This document shows positions 26,257 through 34,476 of a DNA stretch of 64,000 nt, piece by piece. The position numbers and the translations under genes were made by a program. The stretch is from NCBI GenBank assembly GCA_944322965.1, contig CALUQR010000001.1, positions 515,815 to 579,814 of the forward strand. The letters run 5' to 3'. Source of the stretch: Vulcanimicrobiota bacterium (lineage in GTDB: Bacteria; Vulcanimicrobiota; Xenobia; Xenobiales; Xenobiaceae). How positions within the stretch are numbered: the stretch's first letter is position 1; every line of letters begins with the position of its first letter. The notes beneath the pieces were generated by a model. That model did not search any database. It saw nothing but the letters and a program-made list of their open reading frames with translations, and was not told where the DNA came from.

Positions 26257-27210
26257 GATTTGTAGGCGTAGCTTTTTGACTTCCGACAGGGGGACGCTGA
26301 CTAATCTAGCGATGAGCGCGTCCTCAAAACCTTCAGCGATCATCTGGCGGACGACTTGAGCAGCTTTCTCCGCTATTCCCTCCTTTCGTCCTATGCGCTC
26401 ACCCTCTAATCTTCCCTCAGCGCGCCCTTGTCTTATTCCTTGGTTGACATAGGGGAGGGTCCAATCGTCCATTTCGGGGGTAACTACGGTCATCTTCTCT
26501 TCCTCCTTTAAGCGTTCTACAACGATCTTAGCGCCTGATATTTTGCGGACTGGCAAGACGCAGGTTTCTAGCCAGATTATAATCTCTTGGCGTAAGTTTT
26601 CATAAGCTGGATTCTTTAGGGCGCGGAACATAACTTTCCAAAGTCGCTCCATCTCCTGAACATTAGCGGCCCGTTCAAAGCGAAAGATCCAGGCGCTGAT
26701 ACCCTTGGCTTTATCTACCAAAGACTCTTCTAGATGGCGAATATCAATTAAATGGTATTTGAAATCCCAAATACCGCGCTCATAAGCTAGTCTTTCGCGT
26801 TCCGATAACTCACCATAAACGCAAGGCGCGCTCCAAGGTTTGGCTCCATTGTAAAGGATGATGGGCAAAATTTGCGGCAAAGTCAGCCATTTGCTCTTAT
26901 CATCGTCCAAGGTGTGCTCTAAGAATAGAGTGGCATATTCCATTAACCTACAGAGCATCTTCTTATCGATAGTACTCTGAAACTCCAAGAGTATAGCCAA
27001 AAGGCAGGGACTACCATCTCGCCATTGGAGTCGCCAAATAAGATCGCTACGCCTTTCCGTCTGTCCATGCTTTTGAAAAACGGTAGGCATGGGTTCCAAA
27101 GTCGTAAAGTCTAGCTCTTGGGCTAAATCCTCAGAAATAAAGTCGCGCACTAGCGATTCAACCATATCGGCGCGACTAAAGAACTTTTTGTAACTAGAAT
27201 CGTGGCTCAC
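26254..27210 (-). CDS. Rpn/YhgA-type PD-(D/E)XK nuclease (recombination-promoting)
   Basis: 318-residue protein of the Rpn (RpnA/YhgA, 'putative transposase') family, DNA endonucleases that promote RecA-independent recombination. Typical features: the start HDSSYKKFFSRADMVESLV, RRSDLIWRL followed by LLEFQST (the acidic and E-x-Q/K part of the nuclease core, about residues 55-85), a central PQILPIILYNG motif, and a C-terminal charged repeat (GRAEGRLEGERIGRKEG) common in this family. Start is GTG with AAAGGGGGG just upstream. The last sense codon is followed by a TAA formed by a reverse heptamer, so repeat island II abuts or overlaps the end. It sits between islands II and III. No transposase-like catalytic triad is visible. 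Confidence 0.85.
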   Translation of the reverse strand: MSHDSSYKKFFSRADMVESLVRDFISEDLAQELDFTTLEPMPTVFQKHGQTERRSDLIWRLQWRDGSPCLLAILLEFQSTIDKKMLCRLMEYATLFLEHTLDDDKSKWLTLPQILPIILYNGAKPWSAPCVYGELSERERLAYERGIWDFKYHLIDIRHLEESLVDKAKGISAWIFRFERAANVQEMERLWKVMFRALKNPAYENLRQEIIIWLETCVLPVRKISGAKIVVERLKEEEKMTVVTPEMDDWTLPYVNQGIRQGRAEGRLEGERIGRKEGIAEKAAQVVRQMIAEGFEDALIARLVSVPLSEVKKLRLQI

Positions 27211-27254
27211 GTTCCCCCCTTTATGCGTACCGAAGTTAAGTTTCTGCTAGAGAG

Positions 27255-27284
27255 AGTATACAACCGTAACCTTAGTTGCCGCAA
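27255..27284 (-). promoter_or_regulatory. Possible promoter of the Rpn gene
   Basis: Read on the minus strand: TTGCGG, 18-base spacer, TATACT, about 45 bases before the GTG start. The match is moderate and it lies in the short unique stretch between island III and the gene. Confidence 0.4.
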
Positions 27285-27673
27285 GACTTATTTGGCGGCC
27301 GAGGGAGAACAATGCGGAATTAGGAATGCGTAATGCGTAATTAGGGGAGCACGGCGGGAGAAGGGGTTGTGGCTCTAAATCGGGCTTCGGCGGTTACTTA
27401 GGGGCGAGAAGGCAAGGACTTAGTTACTGGCTGGGTCCGAAGGTGGCTTGACTGGGGGAAAATCGTTAGGGATGTGCGGGCGCGGGGGTAATGCGGAATT
27501 AGGAGTTCGGAATGCGTAATTGAGGGGACGCGGCGGAGGAACGTTTGGGGCGCTAACTTTGGTTATCGCGGTTTGTTTGGGGCGAGATGGCAGTGAGTTA
27601 GTTGCTGGCTGGTTCCGTAGGTGGCTTATCCAAGGATAAAATCGTCTTGGTGCGGCGCGGGCCCGCGCCGCGG

Positions 27674-27749
27674 TCCAATTGGACAAGCGTCCTAAATGCC
27701 TCCATCAAGCAACAGAACGCAAACCTACAACCTGGGCGCTTCAGCGCCC
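27674..27749 (+). repeat. Strand-switch core, copy 3
   Basis: Begins TCCAATTGGACAAGCGTCCT, continues with CTCCATCAAGCAACAGAACG, and ends in the hairpin GGGCGC, loop TTCA, GCGCCC (27734-27749). The middle differs from copies 1 and 2 by several substitutions, but both palindromes are kept. Confidence 0.8.
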
Positions 27750-27958
27750 AACGATTCTTCCGTCTATTCAGTTACTTCCGGATCCGCCAAGCCACTAACA
27801 AGCAGAAACTTAATTCCGAATTACGCATTGCGCATTCCGAATTAGATTTGGCGCGGCGAAGCCGCAACGATTCTCCCATAGGCTCAGCTACTTCCGGATC
27901 CGCCAAGCCATTAACAAAAGCCGTTTAATTCCTAATTACGAATTCCGCACTCCGAATT

Positions 27959-27983
27959 GCTAGCCGCCGTTCCGGCGGCTAGC
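27959..27983. repeat. GCTAGCCGCC hairpin at the end of island III
   Basis: Perfect 10-bp stem with a 5-base loop, one loop base different from the hairpin at 23832. It lies 14 bases beyond the 3' end of the aminopeptidase gene and could act as its transcript end. Confidence 0.75.
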
Positions 27984-27996
27984 GCACTCCGCAAAT

Positions 27997-29061
27997 CTAC
28001 ATAATTCCTTGATCGTTATAAAGGTAGGCGTAGTCGATGCCTAAGCTCTCGGAGATGAAGATGCCGCCTTGCATGACTTGTTCTTGGTCGATCCAGATGT
28101 CGCAGGAGCGGGTGATGACGTCTACGTGGGTGAGGCAGGACCAGTCGGCGCCCGTTTGGCTGCCGTAGGGGTCGCCGAAGGCGATGTGGATGCCGGGGAT
28201 CTTCTCATCTTGGAGTAAGTTGCCACAGAATTGGAAGATAGCCAGATTGGTACCGATGGCGAACTCTCCCACCCGGTTGGAGTTGGGATAGCGGTGGCAG
28301 TACTCCCAGAACTCGCGCTCCAGCTCCTTATTAGAGCAGGTGGCCTTCTTGAGGTAGCCCCCTTCGATCTCCAAGTAGAGGGGGGTAGCGCTGATAACCC
28401 CGTATTTGGCGCTAAAATGGTCGCCCACCGTGCCGTCGACCACGAATAGCCCATCGACGCTGGCCGGGAAGGTGAAGATCTCGCCGCCGGGGAGGTTAGA
28501 CCACACCTCTTCGATGATGCCGCTCGTCTTGCGCCAAGTGTAGCGCTGTTCGAAGGTCCCGATCATATCCGTACCGGCGGGGCTTTGGACTTTGATCGTC
28601 TTGCACTTACTAGCCAATTGGAGCAGGCGGCGGCTGACTTCGTCTACCTTGCGGTAGTCGGCCCGCATCGCTTGGCACATAATATCTTCGGTGATCCCTA
28701 CCATATGGGCGTATTTAATCTGGTGGGAGGTGATAGTGTGGACGAACTCCATGCGGGAGGGCAGCTCGTCCGCTTGGGGGTAGACGCAGTAGATAGCCAC
28801 GTCGCAACCTAAAGCGGCTTGGAGGATAGGTTGGGGGAACTTGAGGGTAGGGCGGGGGCCGTAATCTTCAATAATAAATTTGTGGGCGGAGGCTCCCACC
28901 TCCTGGACGGCCTGCTCTAGGGCGTTGCCGATCCGCTGGTTGCGGCGATCGGCTACGATGAGGACTTTATTGTAAGGTTGGACGTTGAGGCAGACCCTGA
29001 TAGCGTTGCGGGCGCCAGGTAAGAGATCGGCAAAAGTGTGGGTGCTAGTATTAATACTCAT
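27997..29061 (-). CDS. M29-family aminopeptidase
   Basis: Metal-dependent aminopeptidase related to aminopeptidases T/S (family M29), removing N-terminal residues from peptides in the cytoplasm. Recognisable metal-site regions lie in the C-terminal half: NRVGEFAIGTN (Glu), IPGIHIAFGDPYG (His) and THVDVITRSCDIWID (His and Asp). The N-terminal Rossmann-like half (NKVLIVADRRNQRIGNAL ... CDVAIYCVYPQADELPSR) is also typical. At 354 aa it is slightly shorter than the ~410-residue type enzymes. Its stop codon is followed at once by repeat island III. It diverges from smc; the 5' region is shared. Confidence 0.85.
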   Translation of the reverse strand: MSINTSTHTFADLLPGARNAIRVCLNVQPYNKVLIVADRRNQRIGNALEQAVQEVGASAHKFIIEDYGPRPTLKFPQPILQAALGCDVAIYCVYPQADELPSRMEFVHTITSHQIKYAHMVGITEDIMCQAMRADYRKVDEVSRRLLQLASKCKTIKVQSPAGTDMIGTFEQRYTWRKTSGIIEEVWSNLPGGEIFTFPASVDGLFVVDGTVGDHFSAKYGVISATPLYLEIEGGYLKKATCSNKELEREFWEYCHRYPNSNRVGEFAIGTNLAIFQFCGNLLQDEKIPGIHIAFGDPYGSQTGADWSCLTHVDVITRSCDIWIDQEQVMQGGIFISESLGIDYAYLYNDQGIM

Positions 29062-29205
29062 GGCTCATTCTCTCTAGTTTCTTCAAAAGCTGGGGAAAAT
29101 ACTTACCGTGCGGAGGTCATTAGTCTCGGGGGAGGATTGTTGCGCCTGGTGAGTAAAATCCTGCCTCTATTTTTAGGGGGGATTCTCGATGCGGGGAGTG
29201 GCGCC

Positions 29206-32200
29206 TTGTTTCTCAAACGCCTAGAATTGTGCGGATTTAAGACTTTTGCCGAGCGCACCGTTCTAGAGTTCACTCCGGGACTGATGGCCATTGTCGGTCC
29301 CAATGGCAGCGGCAAATCTAATTTGACGGACGCCGTGCGTTACGTTTTGGGGGAACAGAGCGCTCGCACCCTGAGGGCCCAAAAGCAAGAGGAGCTCATC
29401 TTTGCCGGGACTCCGCAGCGCCCCCCGGCGGCCGGCTGTGAGGTGACGCTGACCTTCGATAATGGCGATCAGGCCTTACCCATAGAATTTGCGGAGGTAG
29501 CTCTGACGCGCCGAGTTACGAGGCAGGGCGACTCGCAATACTTTATCAATCAGACCCCCTGTAGGTTGCGCGACATCCAAGAGCTCTTGATGGGCTCTGG
29601 GGTGGGGCCCGGCTCCTTTTACATGTTGGGGGGAAGAGAGATCGATATGGTCCTCTCTTCCGACCCCCGCGATAGACGCTCCATGTTAGAGGAGACGGCG
29701 GGGACGAACCGCTACCGCGTGCGGCGCAAAGAGGCCTTGCGCAAGTTAGATCAGGCTCAGGAGAATTTAGGGCGCCTCAAAGATCTGCAAGTTGAGGTGG
29801 AGGCCAATACGGAATCTAGCCGCCAGGCCTTGGCCACTTACGAGCGCTACCGCCGGGCCCAGGAGGAGCTGCGCCGTTTAGAGGGGCGCATGGTCTACTA
29901 TGAGTTCCGCTCCGCCCAGCGCGACTTTCTCAAGGTAGACGGCGAGCGCAGCGAGCTCTACGCAGCCTCCCAGGAAGCCGATAAGAATCAGGCCGCCTTG
30001 CAGAGCGCTATCGAAGAGGCCCAAGCGGCTTTAGAGGCTCGCCAGCGAGAGCGGGAGGAGTTGTATCAGCGCAGTTCCGATCTTAAGGCTCAACTCTCTT
30101 TTACTAAGGCCTCCCAGGACGGTTTAGAGCGCCGCCTGCAGAGTTTAGAGCTGGAGCGCCAGAGTTTGGCCCAGCGGCGCTCTAGTTTAGAGGAGCGTCG
30201 GCGTCAGGGGGAGGCGGAGCGGCTAGAGTTGCAGGCTGGGGAAGAGGAGTCGCGGCGCCTTTTAGCGGAGGCCCGAGCCCAGGCGCGCCAGTGGGAGGAA
30301 GAGCTAGAGCTCTTGCCAGGCGGCGAAGGCGAGCTCCTTAAAAGTAAAAAGGCCGAATTAGCTAAGTGGCGCGGCCAGGCGGAGCGCTTAGAGTTAGAGG
30401 AAGAGGAGGCGCTCCGCTCCTTAGAGCGGGATGGACGGCGCTTAGAGCTGGCCCGAGCGGAGTTAGACTCCCTGCCCCCCTTAGAGGAGGGAGAGTCCCA
30501 GGAGCTAGAGGAGTTAACCGTAAAGCGCCAGCGTTTGGGGGAGTTAGAGGCCCAGCGCCAGGCGTGTGAGGGGCAGTTGGCCCAGTGGCGCCAGAAGGTC
30601 GCTAGCGGGCGGCAGCGCCGCCCGGAGTTGGAACGCCAGCGCCGCCAGGGACGCTCTAAGGTGATGGAGTTAGAGGCTACTCTAGAGGAGCGCTTAGGGA
30701 TGCCCCAGCCGGTGCGCACCCTTTTAGCTTGGCGGGAGCGGGGGGTGAGAGGGGCGGTGGCGGAGTTAATTAAGGTGCGCTCCGGGATGGAGACCGCTTT
30801 GGAGGTAGCCTTAGGGGGGCGCCTCTACGACGTCTTAGTGGAGGATAGGCGGGTAGCCTCCCATTTAATTGAGCGTTTAAAGCGGGAGAGGGCCGGGCGG
30901 GTCACTTTTTGGCCCTTAGACTTACAGCGCCGGGAGAGCTTCCCGCCCGCCCTACCTAGCCGCCAGGGGGTAGTAGGTTGGGCTTTAGAACTTATAGAGT
31001 TTGACGAGGTTTTGCGCCCCATCTTGAGCCAGATGTTAGGCAATACCTTAGTTATGGAGGATCTGCCTAGCGCCTTGGCCCTCTACGACCGTTGGAGCCA
31101 GCGCCGCCCCCACCTAGTCACCGTCCAAGGGGAGTTTCTCTCTGCGGTGGGCGCTCTGACGGGCGGCGCCAGCCGCCAAGAGCGGAGCGGCCTTTTGGTG
31201 CGTCAGAGCCAATTGCAGGAGGCCCAGCGCCAGTTGGCTGCATGGGAAAGGGAGTGGCAGAGCCTCAACGCCCAAGAGGAGGAGGCGGCGCGCCAGTTGG
31301 GGGCCGGGGAGCGCCGGTTAGCTCAGGCTAAAGAAGAGGAGCGCCGCTTGCGGGAAGAGTTAGCCGACCTGGAGGCTAAGAATGCGCGTGGGGAGCGGGA
31401 GCGCGCGCGCCACTTAAATTTGCGGCGCCACTTGCAAGAAGAGCTGGAGAGTTTAGGGGATAGCCTCTTGGCGGGTCAGGCGCGCCGCGAGCGTTTGGCG
31501 GTCTCGAAGGTAGAGGCGCGCGCCCAAATGGAGGCTTTAGAGGGCTCTTTGGCCCAGGCGCTCCAAGAGGAGGAACAGTTAGGTCAGGCCCGGCGGGAGT
31601 TGGAGTTAGAGAGCCACAAGGCCCAATTGCGCTTACAGAGTTTAGAGGAAGAGTACCGCCTGCGGGAGCGGACTTTGACCCAGGCCCGGCGGCGCCAGTT
31701 GGAGGTGGCGGAGGATTGGTCCCAGGTGGAGAGCCAGTGGCGCCAGTTGGAGGAGAGCCAGCGCCTAGCCTTAGCGGAGGGGAGCGGCCTGGGGGAGGAT
31801 ATCGCCCAACATGAGGGGGAGTTAGCGGGGGTCTTGGGGCGCTTACAAGAGTTGGGGCAGAGTTTAGAGGAAGAGAACCAAAAGCTCTGGCGTCAGCGCC
31901 AGGAACAATTGCAAGTAGCGCGCCAGGCCCGGGAGTACGGGGAGGCCCTGAGCCGCGCCCAAGCTAAGTGGCAGAGCGCCCAAGTGCGTTTAACTAACGC
32001 TCAGGAGCGCTGGCAGGAGCTGGCCCCCCGCTTAGAGGGCGAAGAGTTAGAAGAGGAGGGGCGCAACTTAGACATCGGGCGCTTACAGAAAGAGACCCTC
32101 AAATTGCGCCACTACTTGGCCAATTTCGGCAGCGTCAACTTGGGGGCTAGGGCGGAGTTTGAGCGCTGGGAGGCCCGCTCTAAGGAGCTGCGGGAACAGA

Positions 32201-32718
32201 TTGGCGATATTGAGGAGGCCAGCGCCCGCTTTGAAAAGATTATTGAGGAGATGGACCGGGCCTTAATTACCCGCTTTAAAGAGACCTTCCGCAAGGTCAA
32301 CGAGACTTTCGCCGCCACCTTCCAGGAGATCTTTGGGGGCGGCTGGGCTAAGTTGGAACTGTGCGATTCCCAAGATTGGCTGGAGTCGGGGGTAGAGATT
32401 AGCGCCTGCCCGCCCGGCAAGAAGATGCAAAACTTGACCCTCTTCTCCTCAGGGGAGCGGGCCTTATCCGCTTTGGCCTTCCTCTTTGCCTTATTGACCC
32501 ATAAGCCCAGCCCGGTAGTCATCTTAGACGAGTTAGACGCCCCCTTAGACGACCATAACGTAGAGAAGATCGCCCGCAAGTTGGCCGATTTTGCGACCTC
32601 CTCCCAATTTTTAATCGTCACCCACAACCGCAAGACGATGGAATTTGCCCAAAAGCTCTACGGAGTGACCATGGAAAAGGCCGGGATAAGTAAGCTCTTT
32701 AGCGTCTCCCTCGTTTAG
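29206..32718 (+). CDS. smc: Chromosome segregation protein SMC
   Basis: Condensin ATPase that organises and segregates the chromosome. N-terminal KRLELCGFKTFAERTVLEF and Walker [14 protein letters not shown], two long coiled coils, a hinge around residues 490-640 (RGVRGAVAELIKV ... LYDVLVEDRRVA ... TGGAS), and a C-terminal head with signature LFSSGERALSALAFLFAL and Walker B VVILDELDAPLDDHN. The signature has SSGE where SGGE is usual. I place the start at TTG 29206: GGGGAG lies 8 bases upstream and the protein then begins Phe-Leu-Lys-Arg-Leu as in relatives, with 1170 residues, the normal size. Longer frames upstream would add 56 unconserved residues. No scpA/scpB nearby. Confidence 0.95.
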   Translation: MFLKRLELCGFKTFAERTVLEFTPGLMAIVGPNGSGKSNLTDAVRYVLGEQSARTLRAQKQEELIFAGTPQRPPAAGCEVTLTFDNGDQALPIEFAEVALTRRVTRQGDSQYFINQTPCRLRDIQELLMGSGVGPGSFYMLGGREIDMVLSSDPRDRRSMLEETAGTNRYRVRRKEALRKLDQAQENLGRLKDLQVEVEANTESSRQALATYERYRRAQEELRRLEGRMVYYEFRSAQRDFLKVDGERSELYAASQEADKNQAALQSAIEEAQAALEARQREREELYQRSSDLKAQLSFTKASQDGLERRLQSLELERQSLAQRRSSLEERRRQGEAERLELQAGEEESRRLLAEARAQARQWEEELELLPGGEGELLKSKKAELAKWRGQAERLELEEEEALRSLERDGRRLELARAELDSLPPLEEGESQELEELTVKRQRLGELEAQRQACEGQLAQWRQKVASGRQRRPELERQRRQGRSKVMELEATLEERLGMPQPVRTLLAWRERGVRGAVAELIKVRSGMETALEVALGGRLYDVLVEDRRVASHLIERLKRERAGRVTFWPLDLQRRESFPPALPSRQGVVGWALELIEFDEVLRPILSQMLGNTLVMEDLPSALALYDRWSQRRPHLVTVQGEFLSAVGALTGGASRQERSGLLVRQSQLQEAQRQLAAWEREWQSLNAQEEEAARQLGAGERRLAQAKEEERRLREELADLEAKNARGERERARHLNLRRHLQEELESLGDSLLAGQARRERLAVSKVEARAQMEALEGSLAQALQEEEQLGQARRELELESHKAQLRLQSLEEEYRLRERTLTQARRRQLEVAEDWSQVESQWRQLEESQRLALAEGSGLGEDIAQHEGELAGVLGRLQELGQSLEEENQKLWRQRQEQLQVARQAREYGEALSRAQAKWQSAQVRLTNAQERWQELAPRLEGEELEEEGRNLDIGRLQKETLKLRHYLANFGSVNLGARAEFERWEARSKELREQIGDIEEASARFEKIIEEMDRALITRFKETFRKVNETFAATFQEIFGGGWAKLELCDSQDWLESGVEISACPPGKKMQNLTLFSSGERALSALAFLFALLTHKPSPVVILDELDAPLDDHNVEKIARKLADFATSSQFLIVTHNRKTMEFAQKLYGVTMEKAGISKLFSVSLV

Positions 32719-32746
32719 AAAATCTTTCCCTAAAAGGTAAAAAAGT

Positions 32747-32774
32747 AAGGCCCCTCCCTTAAGGGAGGGGCCTT
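32747..32774 (-). terminator. Terminator between smc and nhaA
   Basis: Perfect 28-base palindrome (AAGGCCCCTCCCTT and its complement). On the minus strand it is followed by a T run (ACTTTTTTACC), so it ends the nhaA transcript; on the plus strand there is no T run, though it may still slow transcripts leaving smc. Confidence 0.8.
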
Positions 32775-32799
32775 AGATCTAGGGGCCTCGGCCCGCAAG

Positions 32800-34254
32800 C
32801 TAGTGGTTATCTTGTTCGGCCGCTTCCGGGCTCATGGGGTGGAGGTAGAGCCAGATAAAGCCTAAGAGTCCAGCCGTAGTAGAGGCGCAGAGGATGGCCA
32901 ACTTGGCGGTATTGAGGTGGCTGCCTTCGCCCAGGGCTAAGCCGGAGACGAAGAGGGCCATGGTAAAGCCGATACCGCCCAACATGCTGACTCCGATGAG
33001 CTGGGGCCAGGTGGCCAGACGGGGCAACTCGGCCAGCTTAAACTTAATTACCAGGTAGGTAGCTAAGCTGATCCCGAGGGGCTTACCCAGGACTAAACCG
33101 AAGAAGATACCGTGGGTGACCGGATCTTGGAGGAAGCCGGGGTCTAACTTGGTGATAATGACGCCGCTATTAGCCAAGGCGAAGACCGGCATGATAAAGA
33201 AGGTCACGAAGGTGGTAATGGAGTGCTCCATTACGATTAAGGGCGGGTTGGCGGCGGAAGTCGCCTTGTGGACGGAGTCTAAGATAGAGATCAGCTTCTT
33301 ATCGCCGATCGTCCCCTCCTTATTGTCGGGCGTCTCTCCCAAGGCGGCGCTGGCCTTAATGAGCATGGAGCGGAAGCGGCTGCGGTCGATATAAGTCCAG
33401 ACGGGGATGGTCGTAGCCAACATAACCCCGGCCAGAGAGGCGTGGACGCCGGAATGGAGGACCCCCAGCCAGAGGAAGATACCGCCGATAGCGTAGACTA
33501 CCAGCGAGCGCACTCCCATGCGGTTTAAGACGTAGAGCAGGGCGTAGATCAAGAGGGCTACGATGAGAGCCGTAAACTTGATATTAGAGTTATAGAAGAG
33601 GGCGATAACTAAGACGGCGCCCAAGTCGTCGGCTACCGCCAAAGCCCCCAAGAAGATCTTGAGGCTGGTGGGGACGCGCTTCCCGAGCAGGCTGATAACG
33701 CCTAAGGCGAAGGCGATGTCGGTAGCGGTGGGAATTCCCCAGCCATGGAGATAGGGGCCGTTGATATTGCAGAGGGTGTAGATGAGGGCCGGAGCTAACA
33801 TACCGCCCGCCGCCGCAGCTACGGGCAAGATGGCCTGGCCGAAGGTGGAGAGGTCGCCTACCTTAGTCTCGCGCTTAATCTCTAAACCTACTTGGAGGAA
33901 GAAGATGGCCATTAAGCCGTCGTTGATCCACTCTCCGATGGTGTGGGTCATAGAGAATTTGCCCACCGTCAAGGTGCCGGGCGCATTCCAAATAGCTTGG
34001 TAACTCTCCGGAGCGCTATTGGCCCACACTAGGGCGACGACGGTCACGATCAGGAGGACGATACCCCCCGAAGTACTATTGGAGAGGAAGGCGTTGATAG
34101 GGCGCAAGATCCGCTCTAAGTGGACGGACATCTTATTGATGCGCCGCGGGTTAGTCGTTCTCCCCGTTAGGGAGCTCTTAGGGGTCTTAGTCCCCTTGGC
34201 AATAGTAGTTTTGCTCTTTTTGGTCACGATGCAGCTGCTCACTTCCCAGGCCAA
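32800..34254 (-). CDS. nhaA: Na+/H+ antiporter NhaA
   Basis: Inner-membrane antiporter that expels Na+ in exchange for protons. Eleven to twelve hydrophobic segments follow the family pattern; the transport site ALAVADDLGAVLVIALFYN carries the paired Asp residues, and WGIPTATDIAFALGVISLLG and FFLQVGLEIKRE are diagnostic. The predicted start is a TTG giving a Lys/Thr/Ser-rich N-terminal extension of about 41 residues before MSVHLERILRPINAFL; the internal ATG at that point (about 34131) is a plausible alternative start. Single-gene unit, convergent with smc and divergent from rex. Confidence 0.93.
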   Translation of the reverse strand: MAWEVSSCIVTKKSKTTIAKGTKTPKSSLTGRTTNPRRINKMSVHLERILRPINAFLSNSTSGGIVLLIVTVVALVWANSAPESYQAIWNAPGTLTVGKFSMTHTIGEWINDGLMAIFFLQVGLEIKRETKVGDLSTFGQAILPVAAAAGGMLAPALIYTLCNINGPYLHGWGIPTATDIAFALGVISLLGKRVPTSLKIFLGALAVADDLGAVLVIALFYNSNIKFTALIVALLIYALLYVLNRMGVRSLVVYAIGGIFLWLGVLHSGVHASLAGVMLATTIPVWTYIDRSRFRSMLIKASAALGETPDNKEGTIGDKKLISILDSVHKATSAANPPLIVMEHSITTFVTFFIMPVFALANSGVIITKLDPGFLQDPVTHGIFFGLVLGKPLGISLATYLVIKFKLAELPRLATWPQLIGVSMLGGIGFTMALFVSGLALGEGSHLNTAKLAILCASTTAGLLGFIWLYLHPMSPEAAEQDNH

Positions 34255-34407
34255 AATCTCGCCTGGCGCTTTCTACATTTCTTGAAATGAGCCCTCCGCT
34301 TTGGGCTCTTCTCCACCTAAATGCCTAAGCTGGACAGAGGAATAGGGATAGGGGGCTAAACTCTTCCAGAAGATACGATTATTTCACAACTTATCGATAA
34401 AAAAATA

Positions 34408-34436
34408 TTGAATAGCCTCTAGTTTTATGCTTAAAT
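34408..34436 (+). promoter_or_regulatory. Candidate promoter of rex
   Basis: TTGAAT (34408-34413), 17-base spacer, TTAAAT (34431-34436), about 40 bases before the rex start. The AT-rich region just upstream (34377-34407) has a TTTCACAA half-site but no clear second half, so Rex autoregulation is not shown. Confidence 0.4.
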
Positions 34437-34476
34437 AGCGGAGGTCCGGAGGGGGGTATGAGAAGGAGAGGGTAGG

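Larger units (their letters stand above)
27311..27996. repeat. Repeat island III
   Basis: Third copy of the same architecture, between the 5' side of the Rpn gene and the 3' end of the aminopeptidase gene. Forward heptamer blocks at 27311-27345 and 27490-27522; A units at about 27350-27487 and 27525-27668; core at 27674; B units at about 27750-27810 and 27868-27927; reverse heptamer blocks at about 27811-27845 and 27928-27958; hairpin at 27959. The remaining bases before the aminopeptidase stop are heptamer-like (GCACTCCGCAA). No gene is supported. Confidence 0.85.

Noticed and set aside
26254-27210. DDE transposase / insertion sequence
   Set aside because: The family is sometimes labelled putative transposase, but the sequence shows a PD-(D/E)XK nuclease core and no terminal inverted repeats or target duplication around the gene.
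27602-27928. 108-residue open frame crossing island III
   Set aside because: It runs through an A unit, the core, B units and heptamers; residues such as NSELRIAHSEL come from heptamer repeats. A by-product of repeat DNA.
22549-27996. CRISPR array
   Set aside because: Repeats are short, degenerate and tandem or unevenly spaced, with no constant spacer length and no cas genes.
34377-34407. Rex operator upstream of rex
   Set aside because: Only one half-site (TTTCACAA) is seen; the other half does not match, so it is not called as an operator.
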